Positions 1 to 6,832 of a DNA stretch of 10,113 nt are shown here, piece by piece. The notes beneath the pieces are model-generated. The model saw only the letters and a program-made list of their open reading frames with translations. It made no database searches and was not told where the DNA came from. The stretch spans positions 1 through 10,113 of the forward strand of contig DALTVZ010000121.1 in the NCBI GenBank assembly GCA_029987315.1, written 5' to 3'. The position numbers and the translations under genes are program-made. The stretch comes from Methanocorpusculum sp. (lineage in GTDB: Archaea; Halobacteriota; Methanomicrobia; Methanomicrobiales; Methanocorpusculaceae). The first letter of the stretch is position 1; each line of letters opens with the position of its first letter.

Positions 1-1488
1 ATATTGTTCGCGAAGTTCCCGTCTCAGGAGCTTCCAGCCATTGACCCGGGGGAGAGCGTCCACCGAAATGAGCCTGCGGGGAACTTTGTAGCCCGCAAGC
101 CGCTCTTTGGCAAATGCCAAAAGAGAGCCCTCTTTATCTGAGCTGTCCCAGCCCGTCCGCCAAACAACGGCGGCCACCGGAATTTCGCCCCGATGTTCGT
201 CGAGTATCCCAAATATGGCGACCTCAGAGACGCCTTCGTGCCGGATGAGCACCTCTTCGACCTCGGTGGGGTAGATCTTCCAGCCTGACATGACGATCAT
301 ATCCTTTTTCCGGTCGGTGAGGCAAAGCCTCAGATCTTTGTCAAGATACCCGACGTCACCTGTCAAAAACCAGCCGTCTGCAAGGAACGCGGCCGCAGTT
401 TCTTTGGGCATGTTCCAGTATCCTTTGGCGACGGCCGGACCCCGCAGAGCGATCTCGCCGGGTGTATTGATCGGCAGCTCGATCGACGGGTCTGTCTCAT
501 CAACGATTTTGACCTCAGAGAAGCAGACCGGATGACCCACACTCTGGAATCGGTCGGCCGATGCATAATCCTCGGGCCGAATAACGGTCCCTGTTCCGAT
601 CACGACCGTTTCTGAAAGACCATACGCATTGATCACCGGAATGTTGTATCTGGTGTGGAATTTTTTCCAGATGTCATGATGCAGCGGGCCGCCGCCGGAG
701 ATGATTTCACGAACGGTGGCGAGTGCTTTTTCAGGACCCAGGGGAGCTTCTGTAAGTGAGTGGATAACGGGAGGCATGCCTGCAAGAACGGTGACTTTGT
801 GCTCTTTGCAGAGTGAGAGATAGGTATCGTACTCGTACCTTTCCATCATGATGTACATTGCTCCGGCACGCATCGCGGCAATTCCCCAGGAAAGACCGAC
901 ATGGCCCATCGGATAGATCCCGAGATAGACGTCATCCTGTTTGTAGGTCAGGACATCGCATTCGTTGTGTATCGCAGCCAACCAGTTTCCGTGCGTGAGC
1001 ATCGCACCTTTGGGTTTTCCGGTCGTTCCAGAGGTATATTGAAGCTGGCAGAGATCATCAAATTCGGTGTTCCCTGGTAAGAGGCGGGGAGCGTCCCGCA
1101 GAGATTCGATGTCTCCTGGCACATACACTTTGACAGGTAGACCCTCGGCGGTCTTCACACCATCAAGATCGGTGATGAAAATTTTTGTCCCTGAGTTCTC
1201 CACCATATAGGCGATCTCGCTTGCGGTATAGACGCGATTTGTGGGAACGGCGACACAGCCGATCCTCCAGATAGCGAAGTAGGAGACAAGGTATTCGGGG
1301 CTGCTGTTCATATAGAGGAGGACACGGTCGCCTTTAACGGCGCCAAGGGAGAGGAGATCGCGGGCAATAGCAGAACTTATCGAGAGCAGTTCAGCTGAGG
1401 TGTATGAGGTGTTTCTTTGCGGGCAAAAGAAAACCGGCTTTTTCAGACGGCAGGAGTTTGCATCAAGAAAGGTTGTTATATTTAGCAT
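1..1488 (-). CDS. AMP-dependent acyl-CoA synthetase / AMP-forming ligase, C-terminal end cut by window edge
   Basis: This gene encodes a class I adenylate-forming enzyme (ANL superfamily), which activates a carboxylic acid with ATP and normally transfers the acyl group to coenzyme A. The minus-strand frame is open for 496 codons from the ATG at 1488-1486 to the window edge. Core motifs appear in order: the phosphate loop YTSGTTGKPKG (residues 151-161), YGLSET (289-294), TGD (376-378), the hinge region DRKKDMIVMSGWKIYPTEVE (392-411), and the C-terminal PRVNGWKLLRREL (480-492). The last holds the likely catalytic lysine K486; the usual Gly before it is Trp here. Family proteins are about 500-550 residues, so only a few C-terminal residues are probably missing. 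No signal peptide or membrane segment is visible, so it is probably cytosolic. A GTGAT lies just upstream of the start as a modest ribosome binding site. The substrate cannot be told from sequence; a medium- or long-chain fatty acid or an aryl acid is possible. Confidence 0.9.
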   Translation of the reverse strand, partial: MLNITTFLDANSCRLKKPVFFCPQRNTSYTSAELLSISSAIARDLLSLGAVKGDRVLLYMNSSPEYLVSYFAIWRIGCVAVPTNRVYTASEIAYMVENSGTKIFITDLDGVKTAEGLPVKVYVPGDIESLRDAPRLLPGNTEFDDLCQLQYTSGTTGKPKGAMLTHGNWLAAIHNECDVLTYKQDDVYLGIYPMGHVGLSWGIAAMRAGAMYIMMERYEYDTYLSLCKEHKVTVLAGMPPVIHSLTEAPLGPEKALATVREIISGGGPLHHDIWKKFHTRYNIPVINAYGLSETVVIGTGTVIRPEDYASADRFQSVGHPVCFSEVKIVDETDPSIELPINTPGEIALRGPAVAKGYWNMPKETAAAFLADGWFLTGDVGYLDKDLRLCLTDRKKDMIVMSGWKIYPTEVEEVLIRHEGVSEVAIFGILDEHRGEIPVAAVVWRTGWDSSDKEGSLLAFAKERLAGYKVPRRLISVDALPRVNGWKLLRRELREQY

Positions 1489-1530
1489 CAGTTATCACAA
1501 CAATATACGTTAATGTATAATTGTGTGCAT

Positions 1531-1546
1531 TATAGATATAAATATG
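1531..1546. promoter_or_regulatory. Shared TATA element for divergent transcription
   Basis: The segment contains TATAAATA on the plus strand (1537-1544). Read on the minus strand it gives ATATTTATATCT, which also resembles an archaeal TATA box. Initiation about 25 bases away would give a minus-strand leader of roughly 25 bases before the ATG at 1488. On the plus strand the leader would be roughly 65-70 bases before the ATG at 1633. The element sits between two divergent genes, so it may direct transcription both ways. This is inferred from sequence and spacing only. Confidence 0.5.
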
Positions 1547-1632
1547 CTCCGAGTCCAGTGAGCCAAAGGAGGCTCTTTGGGACAGGTCAAGACAACATCT
1601 ATCTGAATGCACGTGAATATATTGAATCATTT

Positions 1633-2313
1633 ATGGCAGAACCACCAGAAGGAATATCCTCACCTCTGCAGTGCTCCGGCGTGATCACCCCTCGAGTCGA
1701 TGAGGAGCGGGCGCGAAAGATCGCCGCAAAATGGCTTGGGTCAGAGACAAAGCCGTTTATCCCAAACGACAGGATCAGGTTTGGGAAAGCTGTCATGCTT
1801 TACTATCCCTTCTGGAAATTTATCAGAGAGGATGGAGGGGTGGATGTGACCGTCTACCGCCCAGCCTGCGGGACGCTTCTTTCAGGTCTACAGGATATTG
1901 AGAGATCCTATACGATGACGACGCCCGTCCCAGAGGACGCAAATATTCTTCCTGCGACTGTATATCCTTACGTATATTATCCAGACCTCCACGGTATCGC
2001 TCGTGCCGAGGAGCTGATCGGGATCCCAATCTGGCTGATCAGTTACAAAGTGAAAAACTCCATCTATATGGTCGAGGTGGACGCAGAGACAGGGCATATC
2101 TATGAAGAGTGGCATCCGATCAAAGAACCGGTCAACTGGAGAAGAACAGCGCTTATCGCCTGTATCCCGGTGGCTATCCTCTCATTGATCGCCGTCTACT
2201 TCAATCCATGGTTGTTCCTTTTGGTTGCGGCACTGCTGATATTCTTCCTATATCAAAGCGAGATGCTTGGTGTGGTCGACCTTAAACGAAGGGAGGGAAA
2301 GGATGGGGCTTGA
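1633..2313 (+). CDS. Membrane-anchored protein with PFWKF module, unknown function
   Basis: The 226-residue protein has a soluble N-terminal part and two hydrophobic segments near the C-terminus (about 171-189 and 191-208), followed by a short charged tail. Residues 57-63 read YYPFWKF. Around 131-160 there is IPIWLISYKVKNSIYMVEVD followed by AETGHIYEEW, resembling small beta-rich modules of the form W...Y.Y...Y.V.VD..TG. The next gene repeats both module types, so the two are probably related and may form one membrane complex. The frame is open from an earlier ATG at 1513, but those 40 codons cover the likely promoter (1537-1544) and read like noncoding sequence, so the ATG at 1633 is preferred. 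The ribosome binding site before 1633 is weak. The end overlaps the next gene by 11 bases. I do not recognise a named family and assign no function. Confidence 0.75.
   Translation: MAEPPEGISSPLQCSGVITPRVDEERARKIAAKWLGSETKPFIPNDRIRFGKAVMLYYPFWKFIREDGGVDVTVYRPACGTLLSGLQDIERSYTMTTPVPEDANILPATVYPYVYYPDLHGIARAEELIGIPIWLISYKVKNSIYMVEVDAETGHIYEEWHPIKEPVNWRRTALIACIPVAILSLIAVYFNPWLFLLVAALLIFFLYQSEMLGVVDLKRREGKDGA
2291..2296 (+). promoter_or_regulatory. Ribosome binding site deciding the start at 2303
   Basis: GGGAGG lies six bases before the ATG at 2303. It favours that start over the in-frame TTG at 2267, which would add 12 residues and lies inside the preceding gene. Confidence 0.7.
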
Positions 2314-3805
2314 ACGTTCAGTTGAGGATCAGATCGTTGAGTCGTATTACAAAGCAAAGATCACCAGAGGGGTCGCCGACCGAACGCTCCGTACCTGGTT
2401 TTCGAAAGGAATCAAAGCCCCTGATTTGGCTAAATGTGCAGCCGTAAGGGAGTTGTATCTTCAGTACCTGCCGTTTTGGCGGTTCGTGGCACAGGGAAAG
2501 GCGGTTGCCTGCGGCTACTCTGAGTACACCGAACAGACAGGCAATGTGATAAGAAACATCTTTGAGGAGCTTATCGACGAGGAGTTCATCTGGACGGAGT
2601 GTGCCTGCGATACAGGAAAATACGGTATAACCAAACTCTGGTTGGACCCTGGAGGGGAGACCCCATATGTGCGGGGTTCGGTCGTCTCGATGGAACCTGG
2701 CGGTTCTGCGATCAAGGCAAGTAGACGCGGTCGTGAAGCGATCCATGACATGATCAAAAACGCTGTCGAAAAGCGAATCGATACCATCACGCTGAATAAA
2801 TCGTTTCTGATCCCGAAGGTCTTCGAGCTCGTATATGCCCCTGTCTGGATCGCTCACTATGAGTACAAAGGCGGAAACTATACGGCGATCTTGGATGGGG
2901 TGAGGGGAGATGTGCTCGGCGGGACAAGTCCGATCAATCTCACCGCACGCACTCGAATGATGATACTCTCACTTGCTGCCGGAGGGATCATGATCGGATC
3001 ATCGATTGCTATGCTTATCCATTCCGGACTGTACCAGCTGGCCGAAATGTTCCAGATCATCCTGCTTCTTATGGGGATCGCCATGTGTATGGCAGGCTAT
3101 CCTGCATTCAAAGAAGGAAAAACCTTTGTCGCTTCAGGAACGATGCAGCACATTTCTTCCCTTCGACCCGCGATCAGGATGCCAAAAAAGCTGACTGATC
3201 ATGAGATCCTAAACCATGGCTCGATTATTCTGCAGTGCCCTATCTGTAGTGAAAAGGTGAGTCAACCATGGGGCGAAGTGGTCACACCATGTAAAAAATG
3301 TGCCCATCTCCTCGACATTACCGCTGATACGGTGACGAATGTTCCTTATGATATAGCAAAACCCAATCTGCTGGCACAGGTAGCCATGGAAGGAGTGAAA
3401 CCCGACTTCGTTCCGTTCTGGAGATTCGATGTGGATCTCGAGGTGACCGACAGGCTTGCAGGTGGGGACACCACGACTGGACTTCCGGACATTGCCGGCA
3501 AACGGAGCTATTATGTTTGTGCGGCGGATGTCGCCCGATATCTTGCTGAGCCGTGGGAGATCGATCTGACGATCAGAAACCCTGAGATCATTGAGGTCAT
3601 GACCGATGAACACGAAGGGAATTATCTGCCGATCCTGATCAACCAGAACACAGCCCGTGAGCTTACAGAATTTCTGTATCTCAGGTACGAAACGGAAAAA
3701 CCTGGGATTCTGCAGGTGCTCAGGTATAACTTTAAAGTAGAAAATTCACGGATCATATATATCCCGTATTATAAAGAACAGACATCCTACATTCCCGGTA
3801 TCTAA
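2303..3805 (+). CDS. Membrane protein with zinc ribbon and two PFWRF modules, unknown function
   Basis: The 500-residue protein starts at the ATG at 2303, behind a strong GGGAGG site, and overlaps the upstream gene by 11 bases. Visible parts in order: an N-terminal region ending in YLPFWRF (55-61); a beta-rich module with VYAPVWIAHYEYKGGNY (177-193) and DGVRGDVLGG; two hydrophobic segments (about 218-238 and 246-266); a zinc ribbon of CPIC (312-315) and CKKC (330-333); a second FVPFWRF (369-375); and a C-terminal region ending in a RIIYIPYY stretch. The alternation of W..Y.Y.G..Y modules and CxxC pairs resembles uncharacterised archaeal and bacterial zinc-ribbon proteins, sometimes loosely named after PriA; I see no helicase motifs here. 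The two four-helix-free membrane segments suggest soluble domains on either side. The recQ start follows nine bases after the stop codon. Function is unknown; partnership with the upstream protein is inferred from shared modules and overlap. Confidence 0.8.
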   Translation: MGLERSVEDQIVESYYKAKITRGVADRTLRTWFSKGIKAPDLAKCAAVRELYLQYLPFWRFVAQGKAVACGYSEYTEQTGNVIRNIFEELIDEEFIWTECACDTGKYGITKLWLDPGGETPYVRGSVVSMEPGGSAIKASRRGREAIHDMIKNAVEKRIDTITLNKSFLIPKVFELVYAPVWIAHYEYKGGNYTAILDGVRGDVLGGTSPINLTARTRMMILSLAAGGIMIGSSIAMLIHSGLYQLAEMFQIILLLMGIAMCMAGYPAFKEGKTFVASGTMQHISSLRPAIRMPKKLTDHEILNHGSIILQCPICSEKVSQPWGEVVTPCKKCAHLLDITADTVTNVPYDIAKPNLLAQVAMEGVKPDFVPFWRFDVDLEVTDRLAGGDTTTGLPDIAGKRSYYVCAADVARYLAEPWEIDLTIRNPEIIEVMTDEHEGNYLPILINQNTARELTEFLYLRYETEKPGILQVLRYNFKVENSRIIYIPYYKEQTSYIPGI

Positions 3806-3814
3806 CGAATATCC

Positions 3815-5296
3815 ATGACGAGAGGGATCCAGCAAACACTTGAAAGATACTTTCACCACCGGACGTTTCGTCCTAACCAGCAGGAGATCATCGAAAAGAT
3901 CGTGAGCGGGAGGGATGTACTCGCAGTGATGGCGACCGGCGGGGGAAAATCCCTGTGTTATCAGCTGCCGGCATTGATGCTCGACGGGATGACGATCGTC
4001 ATATCGCCTCTGATCGCTCTTATGAAGGATCAGGTAGATTCTCTTTCAAACCAAGGGGTCACTGTGGAGATGCTCAACAGTCTGCAGACGTATGATGAGC
4101 GTAGCAGGGTCGAGTCTGAAATACGTAAAGGAAACGTGAGGATACTGTATGTTTCACCCGAACGGGCAGTCACTCCGGCGTTTTCCAAGATGCTTTCCGG
4201 ATGCAAGGTCTCTCTTTTTGCCGTGGACGAGGCGCACTGTATTTCTTTGTGGGGACATCAGTTTCGACCGGAATATCGGGAGATCAAACATCTGAGAGAA
4301 AAATTCCCGAATGTACCATTCGCTGCTTTTACGGCGACGGCGAGTCGGCGGGTTCGAGAGGATATTGTGAACGAGCTACTTCTGAAGGGTCCGGCAGAGT
4401 TCATCGGAAGTTTCGATCGAAAAAATCTTCGGTACTCAGCATTTGCCGAATCGAATGGTCAGGTGAGGATGCAGAAGATCATCAGTTATGTAACGGCCCA
4501 CAAGGATGATCCTGGCATTATCTATTGTTTTTCTCGGGCGAGTACAGAGGAACTTGCAGAGCGGCTGAGAAAGGTCCATATTTTGGCAAATCCGTATCAC
4601 GCGGGCCTGCCGACACCGGAACGTAGCAGGGTGCAGGAGGGATTTTTACGAAACTCAGTCAAAGTGATCTGTGCGACGGTGGCCTTTGGGATGGGAATCG
4701 ATAAGCCGGATGTCAGATACGTTATCCATGCCCATATGCCAAAGGATATTGAGTCGTATTATCAGGAAACAGGAAGGGCAGGGCGAGATGGAGCGCCAGC
4801 AGAGTGTCTGCTGTTTTATTCTGCAGGTGACCGGCGAAAGATAGAGTCTATGCTTTCGAAGGAGTTCACCGATCCAAAAAAGACGGAGATCGCCAGAGAA
4901 AAGCTGGATCAGATGTATGCTTACTGCACGGTCAGATCATGCAGAAGACAGCTTCTTCTTTCTTATTTTGATGAGGAGACACCGGCTTGCGGAAATTGTG
5001 ATATGTGTGGAGAAAAGCCCAAAAAAATGGTCAAACCGTCAGGAAGTCTCCCAAATTTGATCCTTTCTGCCGCACAAGGTGTTGACGGGCTGTTGACGAC
5101 GCAGGAATTCATATCATTCCTTCTTGGACTGGAACGGGCGAAAACGGTGAAACTTCAGTTGAACACACATCCATATTTTGGAGTGGTAAAAGAAAAGGAG
5201 CGGGAGGAGGTTCTGCGGGAGATCAGCAATCTGCTCAATACTGGAAAGTTGCTTTTGAAAGGAAAAACCGTGATGAAGGTGTGCTCAAGCCAGTGA
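3815..5296 (+). CDS. recQ: ATP-dependent DNA helicase, RecQ family, short form
   Basis: RecQ helicases unwind DNA 3'-5' during recombination and replication-fork repair. Motifs are well preserved in this 493-residue protein: FRPNQQEII (18-26), Walker A ATGGGKSLCYQLPA (40-53), SPLIALMKDQ (64-73), DEAH box (138-141), the aromatic-rich loop SLWGHQFRPEY (144-154), TATA (173-176), FGMGIDKPDVRYVIH (291-305) and motif VI QETGRAGRDG (317-326). The RecQ zinc-binding subdomain follows with C376, C392, C395 and C398. Residues from about 411 look like a reduced winged-helix (RQC) region. No HRDC domain follows, making it shorter than E. coli RecQ (about 610 residues), as is common for short RecQ proteins. 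The start ATG lies nine bases after the preceding stop with no clear ribosome binding site, so it is probably translated by coupling in the same operon as the two membrane-protein genes. Confidence 0.95.
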   Translation: MTRGIQQTLERYFHHRTFRPNQQEIIEKIVSGRDVLAVMATGGGKSLCYQLPALMLDGMTIVISPLIALMKDQVDSLSNQGVTVEMLNSLQTYDERSRVESEIRKGNVRILYVSPERAVTPAFSKMLSGCKVSLFAVDEAHCISLWGHQFRPEYREIKHLREKFPNVPFAAFTATASRRVREDIVNELLLKGPAEFIGSFDRKNLRYSAFAESNGQVRMQKIISYVTAHKDDPGIIYCFSRASTEELAERLRKVHILANPYHAGLPTPERSRVQEGFLRNSVKVICATVAFGMGIDKPDVRYVIHAHMPKDIESYYQETGRAGRDGAPAECLLFYSAGDRRKIESMLSKEFTDPKKTEIAREKLDQMYAYCTVRSCRRQLLLSYFDEETPACGNCDMCGEKPKKMVKPSGSLPNLILSAAQGVDGLLTTQEFISFLLGLERAKTVKLQLNTHPYFGVVKEKEREEVLREISNLLNTGKLLLKGKTVMKVCSSQ

Positions 5297-5429
5297 TAAA
5301 TGGCCTGAGCTTATTATAAATGGTTTTCAGAAGCGGATCTTTAGAGAGAAAAAGATAGAATATCGAAGCGCGGCGCTATTTTATGCATCAAAGTTGCCAG
5401 ATTACTATCAAAAACTATTATATCAGACA

Positions 5430-5436
5430 TTTTTTT
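5430..5436 (+). terminator. Possible oligo-T terminator after recQ
   Basis: A run of seven T lies about 135 bases after the recQ stop in AT-rich DNA. Archaeal RNA polymerase commonly terminates at T tracts without a hairpin. No strong stem precedes it, so support is composition only. Confidence 0.3.
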
Positions 5437-5616
5437 CAATAGAGGAGTGATTTTGAACGAAAAAACTCTGCCATGATCATTTTCTATATTAAACATGCCT
5501 ACGAACAAAAACCCACCACAAAACTGCTTTTTTCGAAAATAACACCGAAATTACCATTCTCAACGATACTTTTTCTCATGATATTTATAGAAAGATGGAA
5601 AATCCGCATACGTATA

Positions 5617-5626
5617 AAATTATATA
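5617..5626 (+). promoter_or_regulatory. Probable TATA box of mptA
   Basis: AAATTATATA lies about 85 bases before the mptA start, which would give a leader of roughly 55-60 bases. A second TATA-like stretch (ATATTTATAG) begins at 5581, so the choice is uncertain. Just before the gene there is only a weak AAGGA (5693-5697) as ribosome binding site. Confidence 0.4.
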
Positions 5627-5708
5627 CCCCCATACCCATACAGATAGTTACACGTTGAGATGCCTAAATCAATAACGCATACTAACGAAAAAAAGGACAC
5701 GATATATA

Positions 5709-6644
5709 ATGTCATTACCAGATGTACAGTCCACCGCCCCAGATGTAAGGATCAGCCTGACGCGTGTTGGAGTTAAGAATGTCAGAAAACTTGTGGAAGT
5801 CGGCAGACCAGGAAAGACTCGGCCCGCAATCTTCATTTCAGAGTTTGATGTATTCGTTGATCTCCCCAGCAGTCTGAAAGGTGCAAACCTTTCCAGAAAC
5901 TTTGAAGTTATCGATGAAGTTCTCCAGCAGGCAACAAGCGGGGATGTCAAAGGTATTGAGGATGTGTGCGGGATTGTTTCAAGGAAACTTCTTGATCATC
6001 ATGAGTACGCTGACCGCACAGAGGTCTTTATGAGAAGTTTTTACATGATGAACCGTGAGACCCCGGTCTCAAAGACATCATGTCAGGAGGTCATCAATGT
6101 CTATGCACACGCAGTTGCACAGAGAACAGGCGGCAAACCAATCGTGAGAAAAAGCGTTGGTGCTGAGGTGACCGGTATCACCGCGTGCCCATGTGCCCAG
6201 AATATCATGAAAGATCATGCGATGCACGTGATGGAAAAGCTCGACATCTCTGCGGACAAGATCGATGCATTCTTCGAAGAGATCCCGATGGCAAGCCACA
6301 ATCAGCGTGGACGCGGGTTCCTTTGTGTTGAGACCGACGGCGATATTATTGTCCCGCTCGAAAAGATCGTTACGGTCCTTAAAGAGTCGATGAGCGCAAA
6401 AATTTACGAACTTCTGAAACGCGGCGATGAAAGTTACGTCGTTATGGCGGCTCACAAGAACGCAAGATTCGTTGAAGACTGCGTTCGTGAAATGGCGCGA
6501 AGAGTCGTTGCCACATTCATCGATCTGCCCGGAGATACGCACATCACCATCAGGCAGACCAATGAGGAAAGCATCCACCAGCACGATGCCTACGCAGAGA
6601 GAAAGGCGACCCTTGCCGAACTTCGCGAAGAACTCAATTTATAA
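5709..6644 (+). CDS. mptA: GTP cyclohydrolase MptA (archaeal, FolE2-like)
   Basis: MptA is the Fe(II)-dependent archaeal GTP cyclohydrolase that turns GTP into 7,8-dihydroneopterin 2',3'-cyclic phosphate. This is the first step to tetrahydromethanopterin, the C1 carrier of methanogenesis. The 311-residue product has the usual family length. Visible landmarks are GVKNVRKLVEV near the N-terminus (21-31), VTGITACPCAQN (154-165) with the conserved CPC cysteines C160 and C162, SHNQRGRGF (196-204) with the likely metal-binding histidine, and the C-terminal ESIHQHDAYAER (287-298) typical of MptA. These match the FolE2/MptA family, not FolE type I cyclohydrolase. The gene stands alone between two intergenic gaps, so it is probably monocistronic. 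Its presence is the main evidence that the host is a methanogenic or related archaeon. Confidence 0.95.
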   Translation: MSLPDVQSTAPDVRISLTRVGVKNVRKLVEVGRPGKTRPAIFISEFDVFVDLPSSLKGANLSRNFEVIDEVLQQATSGDVKGIEDVCGIVSRKLLDHHEYADRTEVFMRSFYMMNRETPVSKTSCQEVINVYAHAVAQRTGGKPIVRKSVGAEVTGITACPCAQNIMKDHAMHVMEKLDISADKIDAFFEEIPMASHNQRGRGFLCVETDGDIIVPLEKIVTVLKESMSAKIYELLKRGDESYVVMAAHKNARFVEDCVREMARRVVATFIDLPGDTHITIRQTNEESIHQHDAYAERKATLAELREELNL

Positions 6645-6654
6645 TCACCAATCA

Positions 6655-6693
6655 TTTTTTAAGCTATGCATGCATCTTTAGCTGCAGTTTTTT
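6655..6693 (+). terminator. Probable terminator region after mptA
   Basis: Two T6 runs (6655-6660 and 6688-6693) follow the mptA stop. Between them lies a perfect palindrome ATGCATGCAT (6666-6675) flanked by AGCT on both sides (6662-6665 and 6680-6683), which could form a modest hairpin before the second T run. Confidence 0.45.
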
Positions 6694-6782
6694 ACAAAAA
6701 TTCCAATAAAGGGTTATCATAAAGTTCATTTTTAGATCAAAAACACATAGAAATTTTATTTAGATATGGCCTAGTATGAAAT

Positions 6783-6790
6783 CTATATAA
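6783..6790 (+). promoter_or_regulatory. TATA box of the unknown gene-larC operon
   Basis: CTATATAA is a good archaeal TATA box, with AGT ATGAAAT-type purine-rich sequence just upstream as a possible BRE. Initiation about 25 bases downstream would give a leader of about 20 bases that contains the ribosome binding site. Confidence 0.65.
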
Positions 6791-6820
6791 GGTTTGAACA
6801 TCTTATTCTCACTCAACCAG

Positions 6821-6826
6821 AGGTGA
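6821..6826 (+). promoter_or_regulatory. Strong ribosome binding site for the gene at 6833
   Basis: AGGTGA lies six bases before the ATG at 6833 and matches the 3' end of archaeal 16S rRNA. With the TATA box it shows that the gene is set up for expression. Confidence 0.75.
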
Positions 6827-6832
6827 AATCTC

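Larger units (their letters stand above)
5297..5708. other. AT-rich intergenic region between recQ and mptA
   Basis: These 412 bases hold no convincing gene. A T7 tract at 5430-5436 could end recQ transcription. AGGAGTGAT (5443-5451) is followed by a seven-codon frame starting with TTG at 5453. The mptA promoter is probably in the right-hand part. An open frame of 61 codons (5473-5658) has unusual, AT-driven composition and no recognisable domain. I saw no tRNA or other structured RNA. Confidence 0.6.

Noticed and set aside
1513-1632. N-terminal extension of the membrane-protein gene from the ATG at 1513
   Set aside because: It spans the probable TATA box and transcription start, and the 40 extra residues do not look like protein.
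5269-5306. C/D box-like sequence (GTGATGA ... CTGA) at the recQ end
   Set aside because: The spacing between the second C-like box and the D-like box is only a few bases, too short for a guide, and it overlaps the recQ coding sequence.
5473-5658. 61-codon open frame in the recQ-mptA gap
   Set aside because: Its composition follows the AT-rich DNA, it covers the likely mptA promoter, and no domain or conserved motif is visible.
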